The notes beneath the pieces are model-generated. The model had not been told where the DNA came from. It did not search any database and saw nothing but the letters and a program-made list of their open reading frames with translations. Made by a program: the position numbers and the translations under genes. A stretch of 14,288 bases of DNA from NCBI GenBank assembly GCA_903930725.1, contig CAIYZW010000715.1, forward strand, positions 1-14,288, read 5' to 3'. This DNA is from an uncultured Bacteroidota bacterium (GTDB lineage Bacteria > Bacteroidota > Bacteroidia > Bacteroidales > 4484-276). Positions 1-6,985 of the stretch are shown piece after piece; within the stretch, counting starts at the first letter, position 1; each line of letters starts with the position of its first letter.

Positions 1-449
1 TCGCTGTCAGAATAATCGAAGACAGCCTTAAAGCCGGGAGCAAAAACTATGAAATAATTTCCGGTTTAGTAAACCGGGGCGCTGTGGTGGTGCGCACCGA
101 GGAACTTTGGATGGTAAAAAAAGAACTCGAAATGCTAAAAACCATTCCCACCTCCGGCGCATTAATCATTAAACTGATTCGTATTTTCCGGTTTAAAATT
201 CTCCGGTCGAAACTGTTAAAACAGCGCGATAAATTTATCGCCGGCCGTATTGCCGAAACGCTTGGTAACGACGAAACCGGCATAATTTTTCTTGGAGCAT
301 ACCACAACATTTTAAAATACCTGCCTGGTGATATTTCGGTAAAAGAAGTTAAGGAAATCAGGAAGATTAAGGAGTATCAAAAATTATTGCCTGCGCAATC
401 CCGCGAAAAGCTCCGTTTTAAGGCTCTTTCGGAATATCTGATGAATTAG
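1..449 (+). CDS. Uncharacterised protein, C-terminal fragment (5' end outside window)
   Basis: An open frame enters from the left edge (first full codon at 3) and ends with TAG at 447-449, leaving about 148 residues of a longer protein. A GTG at 84 could start a shorter product, but the frame stays open and protein-like upstream (the segment AVRIIEDSLKAGSKNYEIIS), so I treat the gene as truncated by the window. The fragment has no membrane helix and is rich in Lys, Ile and Leu. Its best-marked stretch is an RDKFIAGRIAETL helix followed by a strand-like GIIFLGAYHN. That arrangement, R-D-x(2)-hydrophobic-A-x-R-I followed about 10 residues later by a hydrophobic strand ending G-A-x-H, faintly recalls the C-terminal part of TraB/GumN-like proteins, but the match is short and I would not assign the family from it. 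It converges on the hybrid kinase gene, with only 52 bp between the two stop codons. Coding status is likely; function is unknown. Confidence 0.75.
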   Translation, partial: AVRIIEDSLKAGSKNYEIISGLVNRGAVVVRTEELWMVKKELEMLKTIPTSGALIIKLIRIFRFKILRSKLLKQRDKFIAGRIAETLGNDETGIIFLGAYHNILKYLPGDISVKEVKEIRKIKEYQKLLPAQSREKLRFKALSEYLMN

Positions 450-466
450 TTCTGGATTTTAATTTT

Positions 467-501
467 TTGAAATTTGTGACTTGGCTTTTGGCTTTTGGCT
501 C
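467..501. repeat. Heptad repeat array A (5 x TTGnnnn)
   Basis: TTG begins at 467, 474, 481, 488 and 495, exactly 7 nt apart, giving the units ttgaaat, ttgtgac, ttggctt, ttggctt and ttggctc. The array fills the gap between two convergent genes and ends against the stop codon of the hybrid kinase (502-504). Its first unit and the following ttgt are shared with array C (an 11-nt identical stretch, ttgaaatttgt). The short palindrome GGCT-CTTA-AGCC at 497-508 overlaps the end and the kinase stop codon. Confidence 0.75.
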
Positions 502-2307
502 TTAAGCCGGTTGCTGCATATTTCCCGAAAGGATATTGTGAAGAAGTTCGGCCAGATCCTTTTGCTTAAACGGTTTGCTGATGTAACCATCCATTCCGGC
601 GGCAAGGCAGGCTTCCCGGTCGCCTTTCATTGCATTTGCCGTAAGGGCAATTATCGGGACATGATGAATACAGACTTTGTTTTTGTGAGCACGGTAACTT
701 TCGATGGCCCTGATTTTTTTGGTAGCCACAAAACCATTCATCACTGGCATTAAAACATCCATCAGGATAAGATCGAAATTACCATTTTTATATTTGATAA
801 CAGCCTGGTGGCCATTTTCGGCAAGCTCGACTTTGTAACCGGCCTGTGTGAGATTGTGAACGGCAATTTTCTGGTTAATTTTATTGTCTTCAACCAGCAA
901 AACCGAGAGGTCTTTATCAATGCGCGACAGCAAATCAAGGTTTTCCTTTTCGATAATCACAGGTGCTTTTTCGGTCTCCTCAACCCTACCAAGCATTGCT
1001 GTAAACCAAAACGTCGAACCTTTTCCAAACTTGCTGTTCATATCAATTTTGCCATTCATCATCTCCACCAGCCTTTTCGAAATTGATAATCCAAGGCCTG
1101 TACCGCCATATTTGCGGGTTGTTGAAGTATCAACCTGCGAAAATTCTTTAAAGAGGCTTTGCCTGCCTTCTTTTGAAACACCGATTCCTGTATCGTTAAT
1201 TTCAAATCGGAGAAGATGGTTTTTTGGAAGGTTTTTTTCGAGTTTAATTACAACCTCAACATGTCCTTTTTCGGTAAATTTTATAGCATTTGAGGTAAGA
1301 TTTAAAATGATTTGCTTTAACCGGTGCGGATCGCCTTGAAGGTTGGCGGGAATGGTATCGTCGCAAACAACTCTGAAATCAAGGCCTTTTTCGTTGGCTT
1401 TGGTAACCAGAATTCGTTCGATGTCGCCCAACATATTACGAAGGTTAAATTCGATAATTTCAAAATCGAGTTTACCGGCTTCTATTTTCGAAAAATCCAA
1501 TACATCGTTAATGAGGCTCAAAAGGCTGTTGGCCGAAACTTCGATGGCTTCGAGGTTTGCTAACTGCTCGTTGGTGAGGCTCGATTGTTTGAGGATTTCG
1601 GCCATCCCGATAATGCCGTTCATGGGCGTGCGGATTTCGTGGCTCATGTTTGCCAGAAATTCGCTTTTAGCCCTTGTGCCTGCCTCTGCCTGTTCTTTGG
1701 CTTTGGTCAGCTCGATTTCATAATTTTTCCGGTCGGTAATATCGTACGAAACACCCACCAGACCGATAACAAGACCATCGGTGTTTTTAACCGGTGCGAG
1801 GTTTGTTGAGAGGTAAATTTTCTGTTGGTTTTTGACAATAATTTCCTCTATGTTATAAACTGGTAATCCCGTGGTAAGTACTTCCTGCTCAATATTATTG
1901 TACAATGAGCTGTTGTACTCCGGTAAAAAATAATTTACTTTTTTCCCAATGAGGTCGGTAAGTTTTTTCTCTATAAATTCCTCGAAGGCGTTATTTACCA
2001 ACTGATATTCTAATTTTTCGTTCTTAAAATATACAAATGCGGGAATTGCCGAAAGTAACGTAGAAAGTTCTTCTGCTCTTATTTTGAGGTCGCTGACTGC
2101 CTGATTGAGGTCTGTTGAAGTTTTGGTAAGAAGCGCGTAGATGATGTTTTTGTCTTTGTTGGCACGGTCGTACTTAAAGTGAATGGCTTCGTTGTCCTTC
2201 TTGAGCAGCATCAGTTGCTCAAGAATTTGATTTCTGGATTCCTCAAAATCGCCTATTGATTTGATGGAATTCAGCTTTTCGATGATGTCAGTAACAAGTT
2301 TCGACAT
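502..2307 (-). CDS. PAS-domain hybrid histidine kinase (HisKA-HATPase-REC)
   Basis: A 601-residue cytoplasmic hybrid sensor kinase with no signal peptide or membrane helix. Domain order: N-terminal helical/coiled-coil part (about 1-80); PAS (about 81-195, ending YDITDRKNYE); HisKA with the H-box FLANMSHEIRTPMNG and phosphorylatable His223; HATPase_c with N-box N336/N340, G1 NDTGIGV (371-377) and G2 GGTGLGL (401-407); and a receiver domain (about 467-595) with acidic pair E473/D474, phospho-acceptor D517 in LILMDVLMP, T556 and K578. All catalytic residues are present, so autophosphorylation and internal phosphotransfer are expected. No DNA-binding or other output domain follows, so a phosphotransfer protein or separate regulator must act downstream. 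The ATG at 2307 lies 31 bp after the FIST gene stop, so both are probably one transcript. The PAS ligand is unknown, and the FIST protein is the likely sensory partner. Confidence 0.95.
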   Translation of the reverse strand: MSKLVTDIIEKLNSIKSIGDFEESRNQILEQLMLLKKDNEAIHFKYDRANKDKNIIYALLTKTSTDLNQAVSDLKIRAEELSTLLSAIPAFVYFKNEKLEYQLVNNAFEEFIEKKLTDLIGKKVNYFLPEYNSSLYNNIEQEVLTTGLPVYNIEEIIVKNQQKIYLSTNLAPVKNTDGLVIGLVGVSYDITDRKNYEIELTKAKEQAEAGTRAKSEFLANMSHEIRTPMNGIIGMAEILKQSSLTNEQLANLEAIEVSANSLLSLINDVLDFSKIEAGKLDFEIIEFNLRNMLGDIERILVTKANEKGLDFRVVCDDTIPANLQGDPHRLKQIILNLTSNAIKFTEKGHVEVVIKLEKNLPKNHLLRFEINDTGIGVSKEGRQSLFKEFSQVDTSTTRKYGGTGLGLSISKRLVEMMNGKIDMNSKFGKGSTFWFTAMLGRVEETEKAPVIIEKENLDLLSRIDKDLSVLLVEDNKINQKIAVHNLTQAGYKVELAENGHQAVIKYKNGNFDLILMDVLMPVMNGFVATKKIRAIESYRAHKNKVCIHHVPIIALTANAMKGDREACLAAGMDGYISKPFKQKDLAELLHNILSGNMQQPA

Positions 2308-2338
2308 ATTATTTCGATAGTGTTAACCTTGCCATTCG

Positions 2339-3466
2339 CTATTTTTGGGTGATTAAAGCCAGTGTAAATGTTTCGTTATAAAAATCGCAGCATGAAGGGC
2401 CGTTATTTCCAATTTCGCCATAGGTAAAAAAGCCATTAACAGGCAGGCCGGTTATTTGCATAGCTTCATTTATCTCTTCGGCAATAACAGGGCCAAGCGC
2501 CCTGTGTCTGGCCATACACGAAAATAGCAGCATCAAATCAACTTTGCCGGCATCTTCAAAAAACAGCCTAATGTCTTTTATGGTATGATCAATAACTTCA
2601 AAGCCTGGTGATGTCGAAAAAGTAACTATGGAACCTTGCGGAACTGTTCCGGCAAAAACTAATGATTGTTCATCTTTGTCAATGCCTACAACGGCTCTCA
2701 GCACTTCGCGTTTATCCTTTTTTACCAAAAGTGGGTAAACAACACCAATTTCGGGAAGTTCATCGTCTTTGATATTCAAATATTCTTTATAAACCTTTAA
2801 AGCAGGCTCATTATCAATAGTAAAGACTTTATTCCCGATGGCTTTTGTAACAATTTTATCGGAGCCAATACTTACCCAGCCACTCGAAGCTAAACCGCGA
2901 ATATCAATAAAATCGGTATCAAAAGCTATGGCAACTGCCGCGTTATCAATAATCGAATGTTGATCAAAAACAAAGGTTTCCTTAAAATGGGCATCATCGC
3001 CGGCTAAACCGCCAAACATAATGGTGTTTTTTCCCACTGTTTCGAGCACACCTTCCACAACTTCCTGGCCGTTTGCCATAAGTCCGCTCACGGCTATCAA
3101 AAACGCAGGCGATTTAAAAAGGCTTTTACCCCAGTTGCCAACTTTTTTGCCTAATTCCATCGAGTTGAGGCCAGCGCCATCAATTAGTGTACTGGCAAAA
3201 AACTCCTGTTTTAACTCAACCAACGAAACGGTAACCGAGCCTTCGTAAATACCCTCACTAATACCATCAAAATATATTTCACCACAGGAACTTGCTCCAA
3301 ATACCACGAGATTATAATTTTCAAACGCTGCCCTTACGCTGGCAATGTCCATCTCAACCGAAGCAAAAACAAAAGCCAGGCTTGGTTTGAAATTAGCGTT
3401 AATTATTTCGGAAAGTTTGGCCTCAAGCATGCTTAGCTGTGAAGCTTTAAAGGATTTAGTTTTCAT
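2339..3466 (-). CDS. FIST-domain sensory protein
   Basis: A 375-residue soluble protein with FIST_N (about 27-220) and FIST_C (about 222-362) domains. Diagnostic segments are FGASSCGEIYFDG (56-68), the FGGLAGDD turn (151-158), LLFSCMARHRALG (313-325) and GFFTYGEIG (345-353). FIST proteins are intracellular sensors usually encoded beside histidine kinases or chemoreceptors; some (NosP) bind heme and sense nitric oxide, others are thought to bind small molecules. Here it precedes a hybrid kinase by 31 bp on the same strand. Start choice: the frame is open to a TTG at 3493, but that codon lies inside a promoter -7 box (TACTTTTG, 3498 to 3491 on the minus strand). The ATG at 3466 is preceded by AGG with 4-nt spacing and begins a normal N-terminus, so I use it. 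Whether this protein binds heme cannot be told from the sequence. Confidence 0.92.
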   Translation of the reverse strand: MKTKSFKASQLSMLEAKLSEIINANFKPSLAFVFASVEMDIASVRAAFENYNLVVFGASSCGEIYFDGISEGIYEGSVTVSLVELKQEFFASTLIDGAGLNSMELGKKVGNWGKSLFKSPAFLIAVSGLMANGQEVVEGVLETVGKNTIMFGGLAGDDAHFKETFVFDQHSIIDNAAVAIAFDTDFIDIRGLASSGWVSIGSDKIVTKAIGNKVFTIDNEPALKVYKEYLNIKDDELPEIGVVYPLLVKKDKREVLRAVVGIDKDEQSLVFAGTVPQGSIVTFSTSPGFEVIDHTIKDIRLFFEDAGKVDLMLLFSCMARHRALGPVIAEEINEAMQITGLPVNGFFTYGEIGNNGPSCCDFYNETFTLALITQK

Positions 3467-3490
3467 TTTTCCTGTGATTGAAATTTTACT

Positions 3491-3520
3491 CAAAAGTACG
3501 AAAATATAATATCTGGCATA
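3491..3520 (-). promoter_or_regulatory. Bacteroidota-type promoter for the FIST-kinase operon
   Basis: On the minus strand TACTTTTG (3498 to 3491) matches the Bacteroidota -7 consensus TAnnTTTG, and TATG (3520 to 3517) lies 18 nt upstream where the TTTG-like -33 box belongs. Transcription would begin near 3484-3487, leaving a leader of about 20 nt with an AGG before the ATG at 3466. The same TATG-N18-TAnnTTTG layout recurs before the kinase at 8436. Confidence 0.6.
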
Positions 3521-3701
3521 TTTTAAAATCGGATAAAAAAAATTGCAGGAATTTGATTTGGTTGCTATAATTTTTTGATTACCGCGCTTTGGATACTAAA
3601 ACGGGCATGGACAAATTGTTAAACCAAAAAAATTTAACACTCTACGAAAGTGGGTTTTTGCCAGAAATAAAAACGGTGGATGCGTCTTTTAGAAGAAATT
3701 T

Positions 3702-5615
3702 TCATTTTAGGCTTTCGCCCTTCAACAAACCCTTTGCTGCAGTAACAATTCCATCTTTATCGTAACCACATTCGTGGTAAAGTTGTTCCTGTGATCCCTG
3801 GCTGATAAACTTGTCGGGGATTCCAAGCCGGAAAATTTTTGCATGATAATTATTGCCGGAAGCAAATTCTACCACTGCCGAACCCAGGCCACCGCTAATT
3901 ACGCCGTCTTCGATGGTTATAATATTCTTAAATTTCTTAAAAACGGAGTGCATCAAATCTTCATCGAGGGGTTTTAAAAACCGGATGTCGTAAAGTGCTG
4001 CTTCAATACCTTCGGCGGATAAAACATTGCAGGCTTCAAAAGCTGCGTTTCCTATATGCCCGATCGAAATAATGGCCAAATCTGTTCCCTGGCGGATAAT
4101 ACGGCCTTTTCCAACTTCAATTTCTTCAAAAGTTGTTTTCCATTCGGGCATCACACCACGCCCGCGGGGATAGCGAATTACAAACGGACCTTTGTTTTCG
4201 GTTTGCGCCGTAAACATCATGTTTCGAAGCTCCTGCTCATTCATTGGTGAGCAAATTGTAAGATTTGGAATACTTCGCAAAAATGCCAGGTCGAAAGCGC
4301 CATGATGTGTTGGCCCGTCTTCACCAACCAGGCCGGCACGGTCGAGACAAAAAACAACATTAAGTTTTTGAAGCGCTACATCGTGGATAACCTGGTCGTA
4401 AGCCCGCTGAATGAAGGTTGAATAAATATTGCAAAAAGGGACAAAACCCTGGGTGGCAAGCCCTGCAGCAAAAGTAACGGCGTGTTGTTCGGCGATGCCT
4501 ACATCAAAAGCACGATGCGGCATTTTGTGCATCATCATGTCGAGGGAGCTACCCGAAGGCATTGCAGGGGTAATTCCAAGAATTTTTTCGTTTTTTTCGG
4601 CCAGTTCGATAATTGTTTTCCCAAAAACAACCTGATATTTTGGAGGCTGAACATGGTCGCAGGGTTTTTCTTTAAACAACACGCCTGTTTTTTTATCGAA
4701 AGCCCCCGGAGGAGCATGGAAAAGCGTTTGTTCTTTTTCGGCTTGCGGCAGGCCTTTTCCTTTGGTGGTGATAATGTGAAGCAATTTTGGGCCGCGTATA
4801 TTTTTGAGGTCGTTGAGTAATTTGGTAAGTCTGATAATGTCGTTGCCATCAACAGGTCCAAAATAACGGAAGTTGAATGCCTCAAAAAGGTTGCTCGAAG
4901 TAAGGATGCTTCCTTTTACTGCGTTTCCCAATTGTTTAACAATGGCCCTGGTGTGTTCGCCATATTTGGTTCCACCACCGAGCAATTTCCAGGTTTTATC
5001 TCTTAATTTATTGTAAGCTTTTGAAGTAACGATTTGTGCAAGATACTCTTTAATTGCTCCTACATTTTTATCAATGGCGATGCCGTTGTCGTTAAGTATT
5101 ACCAGCAAATTCGGCTCGCCAACACCTGCATTATTGAGTGCTTCGAGGGCCATTCCGCCGGTCATGGCGCCATCGCCAATTACAGCGATGTGTTGCCTGT
5201 GAAAATCGTTGTTCATCTTAGCTGCAACGGCCATTCCAAGCGCTGCCGAAATTGACGTTGACGAGTGTCCCACGCCAAAAGCATCGTATTCGCTTTCATC
5301 CATTTTCGGGAAGCCACTTATTCCGTTATATTTCCGGTTGAGATAAAATACGTCCCTGCGACCGGTAAGAATTTTATGGCCATAAGCCTGGTGCCCAACA
5401 TCCCAGATGAGTTTGTCGTAAGGTGTATTAAAAACATAGTGCAACGCCACCGTCAATTCGACAACGCCAAGGCTTGCGCCAAGATGTGCCGGATTATTCG
5501 CCACAGCATCAATAATAAACTCACGCAGTTCGGTGCAAACCTGCAAAAGCTGGCTTTCATCCAATTTCCGCAGGTCGGCGGGTGAATTTATTTTATTTAA
5601 AAGATTTACTGTCAT
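3702..5615 (-). CDS. dxs: 1-deoxy-D-xylulose-5-phosphate synthase
   Basis: A full-length 637-residue DXS (bacterial enzymes are about 620-640). It condenses pyruvate and glyceraldehyde-3-phosphate, using thiamine diphosphate and Mg2+, into DXP, the entry step of the MEP isoprenoid pathway. Visible hallmarks: PAHLGASLG near 42-50, WDVGHQAYGHK with H75 and H80, VGHSSTS (115-121), the ThDP/Mg motif GDGAMTGG (147-154) with the distal N175/N177, general acid-base Glu376 in DVGIAEQHA, GEDGPTHHGAFD (431-442), and FVIRYPRG in the C-terminal part. The ATG at 5615 fits the family N-terminus. It is the last gene of the suf-side minus-strand run, 102 bp after the DUF59 gene stop. That gap contains heptad array B, so separate regulation is possible; no TAnnTTTG promoter was found directly upstream. 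No clear terminator follows it before the FIST promoter region. Confidence 0.98.
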   Translation of the reverse strand: MTVNLLNKINSPADLRKLDESQLLQVCTELREFIIDAVANNPAHLGASLGVVELTVALHYVFNTPYDKLIWDVGHQAYGHKILTGRRDVFYLNRKYNGISGFPKMDESEYDAFGVGHSSTSISAALGMAVAAKMNNDFHRQHIAVIGDGAMTGGMALEALNNAGVGEPNLLVILNDNGIAIDKNVGAIKEYLAQIVTSKAYNKLRDKTWKLLGGGTKYGEHTRAIVKQLGNAVKGSILTSSNLFEAFNFRYFGPVDGNDIIRLTKLLNDLKNIRGPKLLHIITTKGKGLPQAEKEQTLFHAPPGAFDKKTGVLFKEKPCDHVQPPKYQVVFGKTIIELAEKNEKILGITPAMPSGSSLDMMMHKMPHRAFDVGIAEQHAVTFAAGLATQGFVPFCNIYSTFIQRAYDQVIHDVALQKLNVVFCLDRAGLVGEDGPTHHGAFDLAFLRSIPNLTICSPMNEQELRNMMFTAQTENKGPFVIRYPRGRGVMPEWKTTFEEIEVGKGRIIRQGTDLAIISIGHIGNAAFEACNVLSAEGIEAALYDIRFLKPLDEDLMHSVFKKFKNIITIEDGVISGGLGSAVVEFASGNNYHAKIFRLGIPDKFISQGSQEQLYHECGYDKDGIVTAAKGLLKGESLK

Positions 5616-5648
5616 TCTTATTTACGTCTAATTTTGAAAATGATGAGA

Positions 5649-5713
5649 AGTCGGCAGTCTTCAGTTTACAGTCGGCAGACTGCCCACTGGCGACTGGCAA
5701 CTACTGACTCTAA
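5649..5713. repeat. Heptad repeat array B (4 x AGTnnnn then 5 x ACTnnnn, inverted)
   Basis: AGT begins at 5649, 5656, 5663 and 5670, and then ACT begins at 5679, 5686, 5693, 5700 and 5707; each series is exactly 7 nt apart. AGT is the complement of ACT, so the array changes strand in its middle (around 5676-5679). It fills most of the gap between the DUF59 gene and dxs. The ACTGGCn units are shared with array C. Confidence 0.75.
5653..5684. repeat. Inverted repeat at the turn of array B
   Basis: GGCAGTC (5653-5659) and GACTGCC (5678-5684) are perfect 7-bp inverted copies around an 18-nt loop. A nested shorter hairpin CAGTC-GGCA-GACTG (5669-5682) competes with it. No T-run follows on either strand, so it does not look like an intrinsic terminator, but the dxs leader transcript could fold here. 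Confidence 0.5.
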
Positions 5714-5717
5714 AAAT

Positions 5718-6041
5718 CTAAAGCATCCCCAGTTCTAATTTTGCTTCATCCGACATCATATCCTGATCCCATTCGGGCTCGAAAGTAATTTCAACATTGG
5801 CACTTTTAACGCCGGGAACCGTGAGTACTTTTTCTTTAACTTCCTGAGGGAGAGTTTCCGCAACCGGGCAATTTGGAGCCGTCAGCGTCATCAGAATATG
5901 AACATGGTTTTCGTCGGAAATTTTTACTTCGTAAATCAAACCCATTTCGAAAATACTTACAGGTATTTCGGGGTCGTAAACATCGCGCAATTGCGCTATA
6001 ACGGACTCTTTGAGTGCGTTTTTATCTTCGGTTCCGGTCAT
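5718..6041 (-). CDS. DUF59/MIP18-family Fe-S cluster assembly protein (SUF-associated)
   Basis: A 107-residue single-domain protein of the MIP18/DUF59 family (PaaD, SufT, YitW-like). Family marks are DPEIPVSIFEMGLIY (about 23-37), the strand TLTAPNCPVAETLP with the conserved Cys (about 52-65), and VPGVKSANVEITFEPEW near the C-terminus. SUF-linked members help in maturation or delivery of Fe-S clusters to target proteins; the exact step is poorly defined. The ATG overlaps the sufE stop by 4 nt (ATGA), so the two are translationally coupled, and genomic association with sufE and sufS supports the SUF assignment. I do not give a symbol because sufT and related names are applied loosely to this family. 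Confidence 0.93.
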   Translation of the reverse strand: MTGTEDKNALKESVIAQLRDVYDPEIPVSIFEMGLIYEVKISDENHVHILMTLTAPNCPVAETLPQEVKEKVLTVPGVKSANVEITFEPEWDQDMMSDEAKLELGML

Positions 6042-6487
6042 TTTTCTTCCTCCTGATTTTCGTATTTTGTTTTAAACGCAAGGGCGTAAAGTTTCATTTG
6101 TTTAATCATCGAAACCAGGCCATTTGAGCGGGTTGGCGAAAGATGTTCTTTTAATCCGATTTTATCAACAAACCCAAGCTTGGCGTTCATAATTTCGTCG
6201 GTGGTGTGACCCGACAAAACCCTGATAAGCAGATTAACAATGCCTTTGGTGATGACAGCATCGCTATCGGCAGTAAAAATTACCTTGCCATTATGGTATT
6301 CTCCTCTAAGCCACACACTCGATTGACAGCCGGTGATGAGGTTGGATTTTGTTTTATACTTTGCATCAATCATCGGCAGGTCCTTGCCCATTTCGATGAG
6401 ATAATTGTATTTTTCGAGCCAGTCGTCAAAGTTTTCGAATTCGGCGGTAATATCGGCTTCTTTTTCTTCTATCGTCATGATTTTCAT
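6038..6487 (-). CDS. sufE: Cysteine desulfuration protein SufE
   Basis: SufE accepts the persulfide sulfur from SufS and passes it to the Fe-S scaffold. The 149-residue length is slightly above E. coli SufE (138). The sulfur-accepting cysteine is in LITGCQSSVWL (Cys54 counting from the ATG at 6487), and the family marks LGFVDKIGLKEHLSPTRSNGL and the KYNYLIEMGKDLP helix are present. The frame could open one codon earlier at a TTG (6490), but the ATG at 6487 overlaps the upstream stop by 1 nt (TGATG), a coupled arrangement, so I use it; an ATG at 6478 is a possible alternative. It is followed by the DUF59 gene with a 4-nt overlap. SufS lies nearby but is separated from sufE by the VirK-like gene. 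Confidence 0.96.
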   Translation of the reverse strand: MKIMTIEEKEADITAEFENFDDWLEKYNYLIEMGKDLPMIDAKYKTKSNLITGCQSSVWLRGEYHNGKVIFTADSDAVITKGIVNLLIRVLSGHTTDEIMNAKLGFVDKIGLKEHLSPTRSNGLVSMIKQMKLYALAFKTKYENQEEEK

Positions 6488-6966
6488 CAATTTAATTCAT
6501 AAAAATAAACGGCGGCATCATTTTTTCCATCGTTAATTTCTCCAAAAAAATTCTCATCCATCTGCTCCACAAAAGTTATCGTATTGAGGTATTTGGCTGT
6601 AATTTTAACGGTATTATCAGCCAGGATTTTAATTTTTACATAATTATAAACAAAACCATCGCCTTTTGGGTTTTGAATGAGATGATTTGTTGAGGTTACT
6701 ACAAACGCTTCTTTGTTACGAACAGCATTTTCGGCAAAATATTCCCAGGTATCAATGGTCATTCCACCAATGGCATCAGGTATTTTCTCCTGAACTTCGT
6801 TATCGCTGATTAATTTACACAGCGGATAATTAATGACAACTTTAACGTTTTTTCCAGATTTAAGCGCACCCATCAGCGATTCAAAGTTTTTAAGCTGCTC
6901 GCCACCAGCCATTGCAAACGCCGACGATACAAAAACCAACATTGCGAAAATGAATAACCGTTTCAT
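6487..6966 (-). CDS. Secreted VirK-like protein
   Basis: A 159-residue exported protein. Residues 1-18 form a signal peptide (MKRLFIFAMLVFVSSAFA, with likely cleavage after AFA), leaving a mature protein of about 140 residues. The core resembles the VirK family: an amphipathic F-x-x-L-x-x-A-L-K-S-G segment, a VKVVINYPLC strand carrying the only cysteine (Cys50), then GGMTIDTWEYF, a TSTNHL segment, and alternating beta strands to the end. VirK proteins are small exported proteins of uncertain function found in proteobacteria and others. The assignment is by pattern and moderate. It overlaps sufE by 1 nt (TGATG), so it is co-translated with SUF genes although it leaves the cytoplasm. Heptad array C lies just upstream, and no TAnnTTTG promoter was found before it. 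Confidence 0.75.
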   Translation of the reverse strand: MKRLFIFAMLVFVSSAFAMAGGEQLKNFESLMGALKSGKNVKVVINYPLCKLISDNEVQEKIPDAIGGMTIDTWEYFAENAVRNKEAFVVTSTNHLIQNPKGDGFVYNYVKIKILADNTVKITAKYLNTITFVEQMDENFFGEINDGKNDAAVYFYELN

Positions 6967-6985
6967 GATTTGTGATTTAAAATTG

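Noticed and set aside
535..1809. Long plus-strand open frames inside the hybrid kinase gene, and similar frames opposite dxs, sufS and the TPR kinase
   Set aside because: They are antisense shadows of genes with full domain support and encode low-complexity sequences without family patterns.
3467..3493. TTG start for the FIST protein at 3493
   Set aside because: The codon overlaps the -7 promoter box, so it would lie upstream of the expected transcription start; ATG at 3466 has an AGG at proper distance.
3638..3652. Hairpin downstream of dxs followed by a T-run on the minus strand
   Set aside because: The stem is only 4 bp with a 7-nt loop and the T-run begins a few bases away, so it is too weak to call a terminator.
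3607..3765. Small plus-strand ORF of 52 codons starting with ATG
   Set aside because: Its last 64 bp run antisense through the 3' end of dxs, it has no ribosome binding site or promoter box, and the peptide has no recognisable pattern.
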